Source: an uncultured Alphaproteobacteria bacterium (GTDB lineage Bacteria > Pseudomonadota > Alphaproteobacteria > Micavibrionales > UBA1664). From it: DNA of 64,000 nt. The position numbers and the translations under genes are program-made. The DNA is taken from the NCBI GenBank assembly GCA_943789475.1, contig CALSUG010000004.1, positions 1 through 64,000 of the forward strand. The letters are read 5' to 3'. Positions 1 to 8,155 of the stretch are shown one piece after another. The notes under the pieces were generated by a model. It saw only the letters and a list, made by a program, of their open reading frames with translations. It was not told the DNA's origin and searched no databases. Position 1 is the first letter of the stretch. Each line of letters starts with the position of its first letter.

Positions 1-885
1 TTCACCGATGTCTGCACGTGCGGGCGCATACCCAGTGGTTTCAAGACGCTTCTGCACCTTCTCAAATGTTGCCATTGAGATCAGTGGCTCGTGCTGGCCT
101 TTCAGCCAGTTCAACTCATAGACCTCGCTACAGATATAGCCGACATAGAGAGGATTGGTCAGTAAATCCGTGACCCGCTTGTCCCGAACCTTGCCGTTTT
201 TGTTGTGCGGGTAATCTGGCTTGGATTCCAAAAACCGCTTCACTTCCGCCTGTGTTTGGAAACGCCCAATTGCAAATCCTTCAATGGCCTCTCGCACAGT
301 GCTGGCGTGTGACTCATCTGGCTTCAGCAATTTGCCATGCCCTTTGACGGTCTGATAGCGAAAGCCGACAGGCGCGTTATGCACCCAGTATCCCAACTGC
401 ATACGGGCTTTCATCTTTTGCGCCACTTGCCGACCGTTTTGCTTGCGCTCTAATGCACCTTGAGCAGCCATGATGGTTTCGATGAATTCACCTTCGGGCG
501 TTTCATCGAACTTGAAATTCAAACATTCGATTGTCGCACCCCGCACACGGAACGCCTCACGCAGATCGAGGTGAAACCGCGTGTCCCGTGCAAAGCGTTT
601 GAGATCATCAAAGATCACGACAAACTGCGTATCTGGTTGGGCGTCCAAGAATGATAGCAGCGCCACCATTCCTGGTCTCTTCATGAAATCCCCGCCACCC
701 GTAATCGTATCAGGGAACACGGCAGCGACTTCATGTCCGTTTGATGCCGCAAATTCTCGACAACGGGTTTCTTGGCTTTTAAGACCGTGACCATCCGCTT
801 CTTGCGCACGTGACGATACACGACAATAGATCAGCGCCTGCCTCGGAGTTTCTGTATCTGGTTTTGTGTATCTACTCTGACGCAT
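1..885 (-). CDS. Large serine recombinase, 3' end outside window
   Basis: Site-specific recombinase of the resolvase/invertase superfamily that would integrate and excise the element. The first 295 residues are visible and the frame is open to base 1. The N-terminal catalytic domain has the nucleophile motif YCRVSS (residues 20-25, Ser24 the likely nucleophile) and the arginine-rich segment DDLKRFARD. A helical linker is followed by the Recombinase domain (GYWVHNAPVGFR; later TDLLTNPLYVGY). The ATG at 885 has AAGGAG about 8 bases upstream. The start overlaps the end of the 110-residue gene by 14 bases, so the two are probably co-transcribed. The C-terminal zinc-ribbon/coiled-coil part is not visible. 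Confidence 0.93.
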   Translation of the reverse strand, partial: MRQSRYTKPDTETPRQALIYCRVSSRAQEADGHGLKSQETRCREFAASNGHEVAAVFPDTITGGGDFMKRPGMVALLSFLDAQPDTQFVVIFDDLKRFARDTRFHLDLREAFRVRGATIECLNFKFDETPEGEFIETIMAAQGALERKQNGRQVAQKMKARMQLGYWVHNAPVGFRYQTVKGHGKLLKPDESHASTVREAIEGFAIGRFQTQAEVKRFLESKPDYPHNKNGKVRDKRVTDLLTNPLYVGYICSEVYELNWLKGQHEPLISMATFEKVQKRLETTGYAPARADIGE

Positions 886-1204
886 GCGGACTCCTTTCAC
901 TCTGCCCCTCGCGATGTGGGGCTGATGCCTGTTCGAATTCTGATGTTGTATTGTCCAAGTTTAGCACATCTCGTATCGGCACCTCAGCCAAAGAGATGTC
1001 TTTTCCACAAGCCTGCTGAACAGGGTGAACACCGAAACCAAGATCAACGAAGTTGACGACGATAGACCATAGCGCCTCGATCAATTCGCGCTTGTCCTCT
1101 TCCGAGATATCCTCATCTTCGAAGAATGGCAGATAGGCATCCCAATCAATCGTCAGGCTAGGCGGGGCCGTTTCTGGATTAAACTCTGGGGGAATGTCGG
1201 TCAT
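872..1204 (-). CDS. Hypothetical acidic protein upstream of recombinase
   Basis: A 110-residue protein that I do not recognise. It starts MTDIPPEFNPE and has a strongly acidic middle (FFEDEDISEEDKRELIEALW). A helical stretch, WSIVVNFVDLGFGVHPVQQACG, follows. The 3' end overlaps the recombinase start by 14 bases, implying translational coupling. I chose the ATG at 1204 because sequence upstream of it in the same frame is low-complexity, arginine-rich and unlike the body of the protein. Its position directly before the recombinase suggests a role in element control or as a recombinase partner, but that is position-based inference only. Confidence 0.7.
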   Translation of the reverse strand: MTDIPPEFNPETAPPSLTIDWDAYLPFFEDEDISEEDKRELIEALWSIVVNFVDLGFGVHPVQQACGKDISLAEVPIRDVLNLDNTTSEFEQASAPHREGQSERSPHASE

Positions 1205-1418
1205 GACCTGTCTCTTTCTGCCTCTTGGCGTTTCTCTGGTTGGGGGTCTCCTTTGTTGCCTCTCACCGCGAGAGAACGTAAGTGGAACATCATAGGATAA
1301 TATTCCCAAGACCCAAAGCGTGAATTTTCTAGCTTTGAAATCTGGATATCCTAAAATACCGCTGTAATGGCCGTAGCCTGCGGGTAAAATCGGGTAGTTT
1401 TGAGGCAAGGATTTTGAT

Positions 1419-2141
1419 GTGGATAACAATTGGAAGACAGCAACCAAAGCCGACCGAGCAACTCTCTATCAAGTCGCCCGTGCTGTTGCGGACACCACCG
1501 ACCTGAGTGTGGAAGCCATTATGGAGCAAGCCTTCGGTCACAAACTGATGGTTGGGACCGATTATCTGTCCAATTTCCGCAGCGGAGCAATCGGGCGGCC
1601 CAAAGCCAAGCTGATCCACGCTTGGATTGCCGAACACCACGCTATAACGGCACATGCTGTTAATCCCAGATTATTTCCGAAACAGCATACAAACGCATGG
1701 GATAGTTATGTCGAGGCGCACGGCATTCGTGGACAGCTACAGATCAAAAACTTTACCAAGGACGAATTGAACCTCATCAAAAAGGTCAAAGATCGTGATG
1801 CCCCAGACGCTATACTTAAACTTGGGGAGGAGTTTTGCTTTTTCCTGCGGTCCGACGTCCACGCATATGCTATCGGGTTTGAACGCTACAAAGGGGAATG
1901 GTACGTGATGCCATTAGGCCCGAATGGATCGCCCACCTTCCAGCTACAGAGCGATGAACCGCATTTTCCAATCGATGCGAAAGGAGAGATTGAACGGCTT
2001 TCCGAAGAAAGTGATATGGACATGCATCGCTTTGCCTTCGTCGTCTCGCAAGATGCAAATGACTTACCCAGCACACCCGACATCAAGGATATCGGCCAAG
2101 ATGCAAAGCTGCACTATATCGATGTTTTATTTTCGGCCTGA
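1419..2141 (+). CDS. Hypothetical element-borne protein, 240 aa
   Basis: Unrecognised protein starting with GTG; AAGG lies about 8 bases upstream. Residues 8-75 look like a compact helical domain (TKADRATLYQVARAVADTTD, later FRSGAIGRPKAKLIHAWIAEHH) that could bind DNA, though I see no diagnostic helix-turn-helix. The remaining 165 residues look mixed alpha/beta, with GFERYKGEWYVMPLGPNG and an acidic C-terminal third. Codon use matches the GC-rich element. It is divergent from the 110-residue gene, leaving a 214-bp region (1205-1418) that must hold both promoters; I could not pick a convincing -35/-10 pair there. Its 3' end overlaps the convergent 2114-2533 gene by 28 bases. Confidence 0.72.
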   Translation: MDNNWKTATKADRATLYQVARAVADTTDLSVEAIMEQAFGHKLMVGTDYLSNFRSGAIGRPKAKLIHAWIAEHHAITAHAVNPRLFPKQHTNAWDSYVEAHGIRGQLQIKNFTKDELNLIKKVKDRDAPDAILKLGEEFCFFLRSDVHAYAIGFERYKGEWYVMPLGPNGSPTFQLQSDEPHFPIDAKGEIERLSEESDMDMHRFAFVVSQDANDLPSTPDIKDIGQDAKLHYIDVLFSA

Positions 2142-2533
2142 AATTTATAGACCAATGGCAAAATCTGCTCATTAGCGTCCTTCAGCTCCGCCCACTCCTT
2201 CGCGCCAACCGTTTGCAACTGGTCCCAATGGCCAAGTTTTGCATGCGCGATATCTGCAAAGAAAGTCTCAGGATCACCGAGATCATGGATGAGATTTGTG
2301 GCCTCGGCTGATTTTGCCATCTCAACCGCATCAAAATAGGCAGGCAAAATCACCCCTTTTGCAAACTCCTGAATACGCTCAGCATCAGGCAGGTTGCCAG
2401 CATTTAGCGACACGCCAATGGACCACATCTCCCCCACATGCCCAAGTAGCTGAAATATTCTCGTCGCCGCCTTGGGATGGGTTTCGCTAGGATTGGGATT
2501 GTTCGAGTCAATTTCCTCAATCAACACCATCAC
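2114..2533 (-). CDS. Hypothetical protein, 139 aa
   Basis: Unrecognised soluble, mostly helical protein with a strongly acidic N-terminal half (MMVLIEEIDSNNPNPSETHP). Conserved-looking helices include RIFQLLGHVGEMWSIGVSLN and FAKGVILPAYFDAVEMAKSA. The frame opens with GTG at 2533 followed at once by ATG at 2530; neither has a clear Shine-Dalgarno sequence. The 3' end overlaps the 3' end of the 240-residue gene by 28 bases on the opposite strand. It lies upstream of the 46-residue gene's far end and reads in the same direction as the 320-residue gene and the small gene, so a common leftward transcript is possible. Confidence 0.62.
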   Translation of the reverse strand: MMVLIEEIDSNNPNPSETHPKAATRIFQLLGHVGEMWSIGVSLNAGNLPDAERIQEFAKGVILPAYFDAVEMAKSAEATNLIHDLGDPETFFADIAHAKLGHWDQLQTVGAKEWAELKDANEQILPLVYKFQAENKTSI

Positions 2534-2594
2534 AGAAGCGATACTGGCAACCTTGATGATAGGTCATAGGTATTCTCCTGAATTCTTGATGTCG

Positions 2595-2617
2595 CGCGGC
2601 AGGTTAGCCCTGCCGCG
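2595..2617 (-). terminator. GC-rich hairpin after 46-residue gene
   Basis: A perfect 9-bp stem, CGCGGCAGG against CCTGCCGCG with loop TTAGC, lies 15 bases beyond the stop of the small leftward gene. There is no U-tract on the downstream side for leftward transcription, so it is either a weak terminator or an RNA 3' stabiliser. An A-run on the + strand would place a U-run upstream, not downstream, of the hairpin. Confidence 0.4.
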
Positions 2618-2631
2618 AAAAAGGCAATGCG

Positions 2632-2772
2632 TTAGCTACCTTTGCGGCCTTGGTTGACCGCATTGTTGACGGCATTTTTGTCTGTGTAGTGCATGCCGTT
2701 GGTGTTCACGGTGCCACCCTGAGCGCCGATCTGTTTTGCTTGTTGAAGCTGCTGTTGAGAAAGGGATGTCAT
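2632..2772 (-). CDS. Small element protein, 46 aa
   Basis: Short frame starting MTSLSQQQLQQAKQIGAQGG and ending NQGRKGS, rich in Gln, Asn and Gly and with no hydrophobic segment. AGGAAA lies about 9 bases before the ATG, and a strong 9-bp hairpin follows the stop. Both argue for a real gene despite its size. It reads in the same direction as the 320-residue gene on its right. I do not recognise the protein. Polar composition suggests a partly disordered or nucleic-acid-associated peptide, which is only a guess. Confidence 0.55.
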   Translation of the reverse strand: MTSLSQQQLQQAKQIGAQGGTVNTNGMHYTDKNAVNNAVNQGRKGS

Positions 2773-2853
2773 GTGATGTTTCCTCGGTTGAGCAGCGCGG
2801 GGCTTCGCGCTGCCTACAACGAGAGATATAGGGAATCAAAAATTTAAAGTCAA

Positions 2854-3816
2854 CTAGCGAGTTGGCTTGTTTCCCCTTCGTTTACTATCAGCCTTGCGAC
2901 GGGTTTCCCTTATCGCTGCCATCATCTCTGTGTCAGATCGCGCAATGTGTTCAACTGCCCTCCCTTGAGCGGTCGGTAGCAATGTTTCGAAATCATCAGG
3001 GAATCCAGACTTATAGAGCGCCCTATAGCAAGGCTCATCTAAATCACGAAGTACTGGACGAGGAAGTCCGCCGACCTGATGAAGCCATTTTTTGTATACG
3101 CGCCTGACAAACTCGTCAGGTTTTTCTTTGCGGTGAACACCGTCAAAGTCACGTTTTTCACGATCTTTGTAGAGTTCGGGAGCTTCTGTAGGGTACGTAA
3201 TTTTTTGATCTAAGCCTTCGGAGGCCAATGTGCTGACTGCGGCCCTGAAATCCGAGAAAGCAGTGGGCGCGTCTGCGCCTATCATAGACGCTTCTTTTAG
3301 TAAGTGCCCTATGTCGCGTTTAATTCTCTCAAGTCTTAGTTCCGCATCGTCCAAAAGATATTCTTGGTAATTTTCTTTATTTATCTCAATACCTTGAGCA
3401 TAGCACAAATAGACCTTCTCTGTCAAAAATCTGATCGATTCAATGAGCGGCAAGCCCCTCAATTCTTCGAATTGTTTTCGATCTGCAACCTCCAACGTCA
3501 CGATCTGGCTGTGATAAATATTGCGGAGGTAAGTAGCCTCTTCGTGGAGACGCAAGCTTTCTTCTTTTGAAGTCGCGTTAAGAATTCGCTCTAGAGGAAA
3601 CTGCTCGATAGCTAATAAGTCACAAGCTTCCATTCGTTCTTGCGGGCGATGAGTGTCAATTCGCCGACCTTCCAGAAAACCCGCTTCTGTTGAGAAATGC
3701 TCACGGTCTTTGAGGTAAGTACGAGTTTTATCAGGCTCTCTTATCGCTTTGCGAAACAGGCTCTGAAATTTATCCACCCCTGAACGGATAGCCTGAATAA
3801 CGCCGCTATTAGACAA
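2854..3816 (-). CDS. Hypothetical element-borne protein, 320 aa
   Basis: Unrecognised, strongly charged, mostly helical protein. Visible features are a Glu/Arg-rich helix around residues 95-125, a possible coiled region (DDAELRLERIKRDIGHLLKEA), a C-terminal segment RVYKKWLHQVGGLPRPVLRDLDEP and a very basic tail (RRKADSKRRGNKPTR) that could bind nucleic acid. The only plausible start is TTG at 3816, just 6 bases from the junction palindrome and without a clear Shine-Dalgarno sequence; the next Met is residue 62. The true N-terminus may therefore lie across the attachment site in the circular form of the element. Its role is unknown. The element edge is a common site for defence or stability cargo, but no such motif is visible. 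Confidence 0.68.
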   Translation of the reverse strand: MSNSGVIQAIRSGVDKFQSLFRKAIREPDKTRTYLKDREHFSTEAGFLEGRRIDTHRPQERMEACDLLAIEQFPLERILNATSKEESLRLHEEATYLRNIYHSQIVTLEVADRKQFEELRGLPLIESIRFLTEKVYLCYAQGIEINKENYQEYLLDDAELRLERIKRDIGHLLKEASMIGADAPTAFSDFRAAVSTLASEGLDQKITYPTEAPELYKDREKRDFDGVHRKEKPDEFVRRVYKKWLHQVGGLPRPVLRDLDEPCYRALYKSGFPDDFETLLPTAQGRAVEHIARSDTEMMAAIRETRRKADSKRRGNKPTR

Positions 3817-3821
3817 TCGCC

Positions 3822-3841
3822 ATCCATGTGCGCGCGTGGAT
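3822..3841. other. Candidate attachment site at element-host junction
   Basis: A 20-bp imperfect palindrome whose half-sites ATCCATGTGC and (reverse-complemented) ATCCACGCGC agree at 8 of 10 positions, centred between 3831 and 3832. It sits where GC content changes and where a host gene loses its 5' part. Serine recombinases act on short imperfect inverted repeats with a 2-bp crossover, so this is a good candidate. The crossover dinucleotide cannot be assigned without the other end. Confidence 0.5.
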
Positions 3842-4425
3842 ACGATGTTTTGACGATTGATAGTGCGTCGAATAATTGGTTTTTGTCTAAAGACATTGAT
3901 GTGTTAGGGCGCGAATTGGTGAATATATCCCAAGGATATGATCGAAGTGTTTCTCTATGTTTTAGTATGGGAATTATGGGTGCGTTGTTGTTTCGTGATC
4001 AACTGCGTCTTAAAAATATTATGGCGTTTTCGCCATTTATATCGATTTTTGGTGACGACATACCAGATTATCGGTTAAAGAAATTTCGCAAAATTGTGAA
4101 TTGTCCTGAATATCGTGACCGATGGAAAGAGGGGGGAAAAGACATTCGTGGTGTTTTATGTTTTGACCCTTATATGCCATTTGATGCGCCGCAGGCACGG
4201 TTGGTGCATGAGTATTATCCAAACCTAAAACCCGTTGCATTGCCGTTTGGATGGCACCCATCAACGCAGGTAATACGCGAGGGGATGGGAATTCGATCCA
4301 TATACGATTTGATTGATAATGATGATTTTACACCATGCGGAATGAAATCATTGCATACGAGTGCACGTTTGCAATCGGCCAAATACAAAAAATCACTATA
4401 TAATCGCCGAAAAATTATTTTATAA
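3826..4425 (+). pseudogene. Alpha/beta-hydrolase-like gene, 5' part removed by the element
   Basis: The readable part is 199 residues. It opens in mid-fold with ARGYDVLTIDS, which in alpha/beta hydrolases is the strand after the first helix. CFSMGIMGALLF, the nucleophile elbow with Ser as the expected nucleophile, follows, then AFSPF. An acidic segment near DPYMPFDA and GWHPST could supply the Asp/His of a triad. No signal or first strand precedes it: the reading frame enters directly from the element at 3822-3841. The Met at 3826 has no Shine-Dalgarno sequence. This is most likely the 3' remnant of a host gene cut by integration. The precise substrate is unknown. Confidence 0.65.
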
Positions 4426-4529
4426 AATGTTGCTTTTTGCCGTGTACTTTTCATCGATATAGAATACAGCTATAATTGATTTGTTTTTTTAAGTATATCT
4501 GTTTGGTTGTGTTTTATGGGGAGTGATTT

Positions 4530-7068
4530 TTGTTTGAAAATATATTTATTTTAGGAGACGTACCTCCTCATGCGGAAACAGGAACATATGTTTTATCCCT
4601 CGTTATTTTATCATACGTGATTGCATCACTTGGCTCTTTTACAGGGTTAAGAGTGGCATCCGATATGCATAAAACTCAAAATCCTAAATTGAAAAAAACA
4701 CTACATTATTTTGGTTCATGTGCATTTGGGTCGGGTATATGGTCAATGCATTTTATTGGAATGTTAGCCTATAAAATGGAAATGTATCATACATATGACC
4801 TTGGCCTGACGATATTATCTATGGTTATTGCGGTTGTTATTGCATATGGCGTTCTCAAGGTCATTACGTTGAAAAATTTGGGCGCACAATCTGTTTTGAT
4901 TGGTGCGCTATTATTGGGAACGGCGATATGTGGGATGCATTATACAGGTATGATGGCATCTGTCTTCCTTCCCTATGCTGATTGTCGTTATGTGCCTAAC
5001 CAAGATATAATGGTTTTGGCGGTATCCATAGGTGTTATCAGTAGTATCCTTTTTGCCGCAGCAATGATTTTGAGTTTGTATAGTCGGCCTACTGAAAAAG
5101 ACGATCATGGTGTGGGTGCATATGCGGGCAATGTCGTGTTTTTACAATTGGCGGTTCTTTTAAGTACATTTCTTGTCTTGTTAGTTGGGTCATATTTTTT
5201 TATGAGTGAAAGCACAAAAGAACGACATGCGAAATCTAGTTTACTAAAAGTGGCTGGTGTGCAGCGTGCTTTTCTTGAAAGGTATGCACGTTATTCAATA
5301 GTGTTGGTTAATGCATATGATACGGCAGAAAATTTAGAAAAAAGACATAAAGAATTAGAAAAAAAGATCTCAATGATTGATCAAAATTATAATAATTTTT
5401 TGATTGGTGGAGAGGTGTTCGTTCGTTTTCATGAGCAGGATGTCATAATTGTTGATGGGGTCAAACGGGATAAAACAATAGGGCATGTTCAAGTCGCCAA
5501 AAATGAATGGAATGTGTTGAAGGAGATTATCGCAATGTTCCATAATGGTGCATCTTTACCTGTTAATCCTGACGTTTATCATAAAATAGAAACGCAGCTT
5601 GTGCGCACTGTAAGGGCGCAAGATGAAGTTGTGGCCGACCTGCATGAAGAATTAAAAATGGCGAATGACGCGTTGCTGTATAAACAATTGGTTATACTGT
5701 CTGTTGGAATTCTTGTTTTTTTACTGACATTACTTTATGCGCGTTTCTTCATTGCAAATCGAATTGATAGGGCCAGAGAAAAATTACAGGAATATCAACG
5801 CGACCTTGAAGGGTTGGTTGCATTAAGGACACAAGATTTGCAAACGGCCATTGGTGTTGCAAATGAAGCAAAAGAAAAGGCAGAGGAGGCAAACCGTATA
5901 AAAAGTGATTTTTTAGCCAATATGTCGCATGAATTACGCACCCCTCTCAACAGTATTATTGGTATGAATCGGATGCTTGCAGAGGATGTAGACGAAAAGA
6001 GTGAAGCGCATGAAATGTTAGAGGTTATGCATACGTCATCTCAATCATTGCTTGAGCTTGTAAATGATATTTTGGATTTATCAAAAATTGAATCTGGTGA
6101 AATTGTTTTGGAAAAAATTGATTTTAGTTTCAAAAAAAATCACGACGGATATTTTGGACGCCCTTGCCCCTGTGGCCAGCAAGAAGGGGCTTTCTTTATC
6201 TTGTGGATACGCAAGTCAGGATAATTTTCCATGGTTAAATGGTGATCCTGTACGCATAAAACGTGTGCTTAATAATTTAATTGGAAATGCGATTAAATAC
6301 ACGTTGGAGGGCAAAGTGGATATTTTGGTTGAGCATGAACTGTTGCCAGACGAAAAAGTTCGTGTGCGTTGTTCTATTATGGATACGGGCGTGGGGGTTG
6401 CAAAGGGTAAGCAAGATTTAATTTTTGAAAAATTTTCACAAGAAGACGAAACAATTACACGAAAATTTGGAGGGACAGGCCTTGGCCTCGCTATTACAAA
6501 AGATATCGTTGATATGATGTCTGGTGATATCGGTGTGAGCAGTGAAGAGGGCAAGGGATCAACATTTTGGTTCGAAATCGTGTTTGATATTGGGCATGCG
6601 AAAGTTGAGAAGGTTGTTGAAGATAAGCCTGTGGTTCCTGCATCTATAGCAAAAGAAAATACTAAGGACATATTGGCTTGTGCAGATGCACGAATTTTGA
6701 TTGCCGAAGATCATAATTTGAACCAAATTTTGATAAAAAAGGCATTAACTCGGATGGGAATTGTGCATATTGATCTGGTTGAAAATGGACAATTGGCCGT
6801 AGATGCATATCAAAAAAATAAATACGATATCATTTTGATGGATTGTCACATGCCAGAAAAAAATGGATATGACGCAACTGGAGATATTCGTAATGTTGAA
6901 ATGAAACGAGGGGATCGTAATGTTCCTATTATTGCACTGACGGCGGATGCCATGGTTGGTACACGTGAAAAATGTATCGAGGCCGGAATGACGGAATATA
7001 TAAGTAAACCAATCGATGTAAAATTGTTAAAAGAAACATTGACACAATGGATTGTTTTTGAAGAATAG
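4530..7068 (+). CDS. MHYT-sensor hybrid histidine kinase (frame broken at A8)
   Basis: Inner-membrane sensor kinase, 845 residues once one base is removed. The N-terminus is an MHYT domain of seven membrane segments, with MHFIGMLA near residue 73 and MHYTGMMA near 135; such domains are proposed to sense gases via copper. A further membrane segment (about 390-410) and a coiled coil precede HisKA ([10 protein letters not shown], His about 468), HATPase ([26 protein letters not shown]) and a receiver (AEDHN, MDCHMP with phospho-Asp, ALTAD, SKP). The frame breaks at an eight-A run, 6132-6139; seven A would read through. The N-terminal part reaches a stop at 6224 and the C-terminal part is open from 6064. 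TTG start at 4530 with GGGGAG upstream. Confidence 0.88.
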
Positions 7069-7077
7069 ATACTTGTT

Positions 7078-7770
7078 ATGGATGTATTTATAGTTCCTAT
7101 TTTAGAAGATAATTATGCCTATGTGATCCAATCGGGTGACATGGTTGGAGTTGTTGATCCTGGAGAGGCAGGGCCTGTTGTCGCGTATTTAGAACAGCAT
7201 AATTTAAAACCTGATTGGATTATCAATACGCATCATCACTGGGACCATGTTGATGGTAATGCGGATTTGATTGAAAAATATGGGTGCAAGGTTGCGGCAC
7301 CAAATGAATGTAAGGGTGACAAAGATGTTATTTTACAAGACGGCGAAGATTTTAAATTTGGTGATATTGCGTTTCAAATATTTCTAACCGCTGGACATAC
7401 AATGGGGCATATTGTGTTGTTTGACCCGACATACCGCATATTGTTTTCGGGTGATACATTATTTGTTATGGGATGTGGACGTTTGTTTGAAGGGACGCAC
7501 GCGGACATGTTCAAATCAATGCAGGTGATCAAGTCGTTTCCACCTGAGACTGCTATCTATTGTGGTCATGAATATACGGCAGGGAACGCAAAATTTGCCA
7601 CGCATATTATGCCTGATAGCGCGGATATAAAATCGCGAGCGATGGAAGTCATTGGACAGGGGTGTACAATGCCAACTATGTTAGCAACGGAACTTGCGAC
7701 GAACCCGTATTTAATAGCTAAGAGTATTGAGGATTTTAAGAAGTACCGCACGGCAAAAGATAATTTTTGA
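7078..7770 (+). CDS. gloB: Hydroxyacylglutathione hydrolase (glyoxalase II)
   Basis: Hydrolyses S-lactoylglutathione to lactate and glutathione, completing methylglyoxal detoxification in the cytosol. The metallo-beta-lactamase metal motif THHHWDHVDGN is at residues 50-60, with further ligands in GHTMGHI (second His), FSGDTLF and the C-terminal YCGHEYT. At 230 residues it is slightly shorter than the usual 250. The C-terminal ending (NPYLIAKSIEDFKKYRTAKDNF region) matches the family's substrate-binding tail, although the usual NPFLR arginine is Ile-Ala here. It starts 9 bases after the kinase stop, so the two may share a transcript. Confidence 0.9.
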   Translation: MDVFIVPILEDNYAYVIQSGDMVGVVDPGEAGPVVAYLEQHNLKPDWIINTHHHWDHVDGNADLIEKYGCKVAAPNECKGDKDVILQDGEDFKFGDIAFQIFLTAGHTMGHIVLFDPTYRILFSGDTLFVMGCGRLFEGTHADMFKSMQVIKSFPPETAIYCGHEYTAGNAKFATHIMPDSADIKSRAMEVIGQGCTMPTMLATELATNPYLIAKSIEDFKKYRTAKDNF

Positions 7771-7804
7771 CATATTGATAGTGTTTGTTTATACACTGAT
7801 CGCT

Positions 7805-8155
7805 ATGAGAAACTATACAGATCCATATAAAACTCCAAAGACAAATAGAGAAGTGGCGTTAAAAGCATTTAACAGGGTTGCTCTTTTGGCTTGTGCTGGT
7901 TTAGCAACAACATTGATTGCATGTTACGCATTTTTACAGGGGCATAATGTTTTGGGAGGAGGGGCATTAGCTGTTTCATTGTTGGGATTCTCAGGATTGG
8001 GACGGCAGTTGTTCAGTGCCAGAAAAGCCATTGGTGGTATGATAGATACTCCTATCGAGACACAACGATCACATAATATCACAGGTCGGAGTAGCGCCTG
8101 GCAAGAACCTATAAATCAAACACAGTATCCGTTATCTATTCGTTCGCCGCGATAA
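7805..8155 (+). CDS. Small membrane protein of unknown function
   Basis: A 116-residue protein, MRNYTDPYKTPKTNREVAL and onwards. It has two hydrophobic segments, about residues 28-48 (LLACAGLATTLIACYAFL) and 53-68 (LGGGALAVSLLGFSGLG), and a polar Ser/Pro/Gln tail. I chose the ATG at 7805 because the frame upstream runs back into gloB without any ribosome site. The 3' end overlaps the convergent trxB by 20 bases. I do not recognise a family. The topology fits a small inner-membrane protein with both ends on the same side. Confidence 0.6.
   Translation: MRNYTDPYKTPKTNREVALKAFNRVALLACAGLATTLIACYAFLQGHNVLGGGALAVSLLGFSGLGRQLFSARKAIGGMIDTPIETQRSHNITGRSSAWQEPINQTQYPLSIRSPR

Larger units (their letters stand above)
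1..3831. mobile_element. End segment of an integrated serine-recombinase element
   Basis: This stretch is visibly richer in GC than the rest of the window: positions 1501-1560 hold 32 G/C of 60, while 19081-19140 hold 19 of 60. It encodes a large serine recombinase plus small genes without recognisable homologues, a typical integrative-element inventory. At about 3831 the composition and codon use switch to the host pattern, and the host reading frame that follows begins in mid-domain. The switch coincides with a 20-bp imperfect palindrome. The left end lies outside the window, so total size and cargo are unknown. That it integrated by recombinase action is inference. Confidence 0.75.

Noticed and set aside
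40-1019. Several rightward frames of 60-70 codons
   Set aside because: All are antisense to the serine recombinase or its upstream gene and carry no ribosome site.
2851-2864. CAACT/AGTTG hairpin over the stop of the 320-residue gene
   Set aside because: Five base pairs and an interrupted T-rich tail are too weak to call a terminator.
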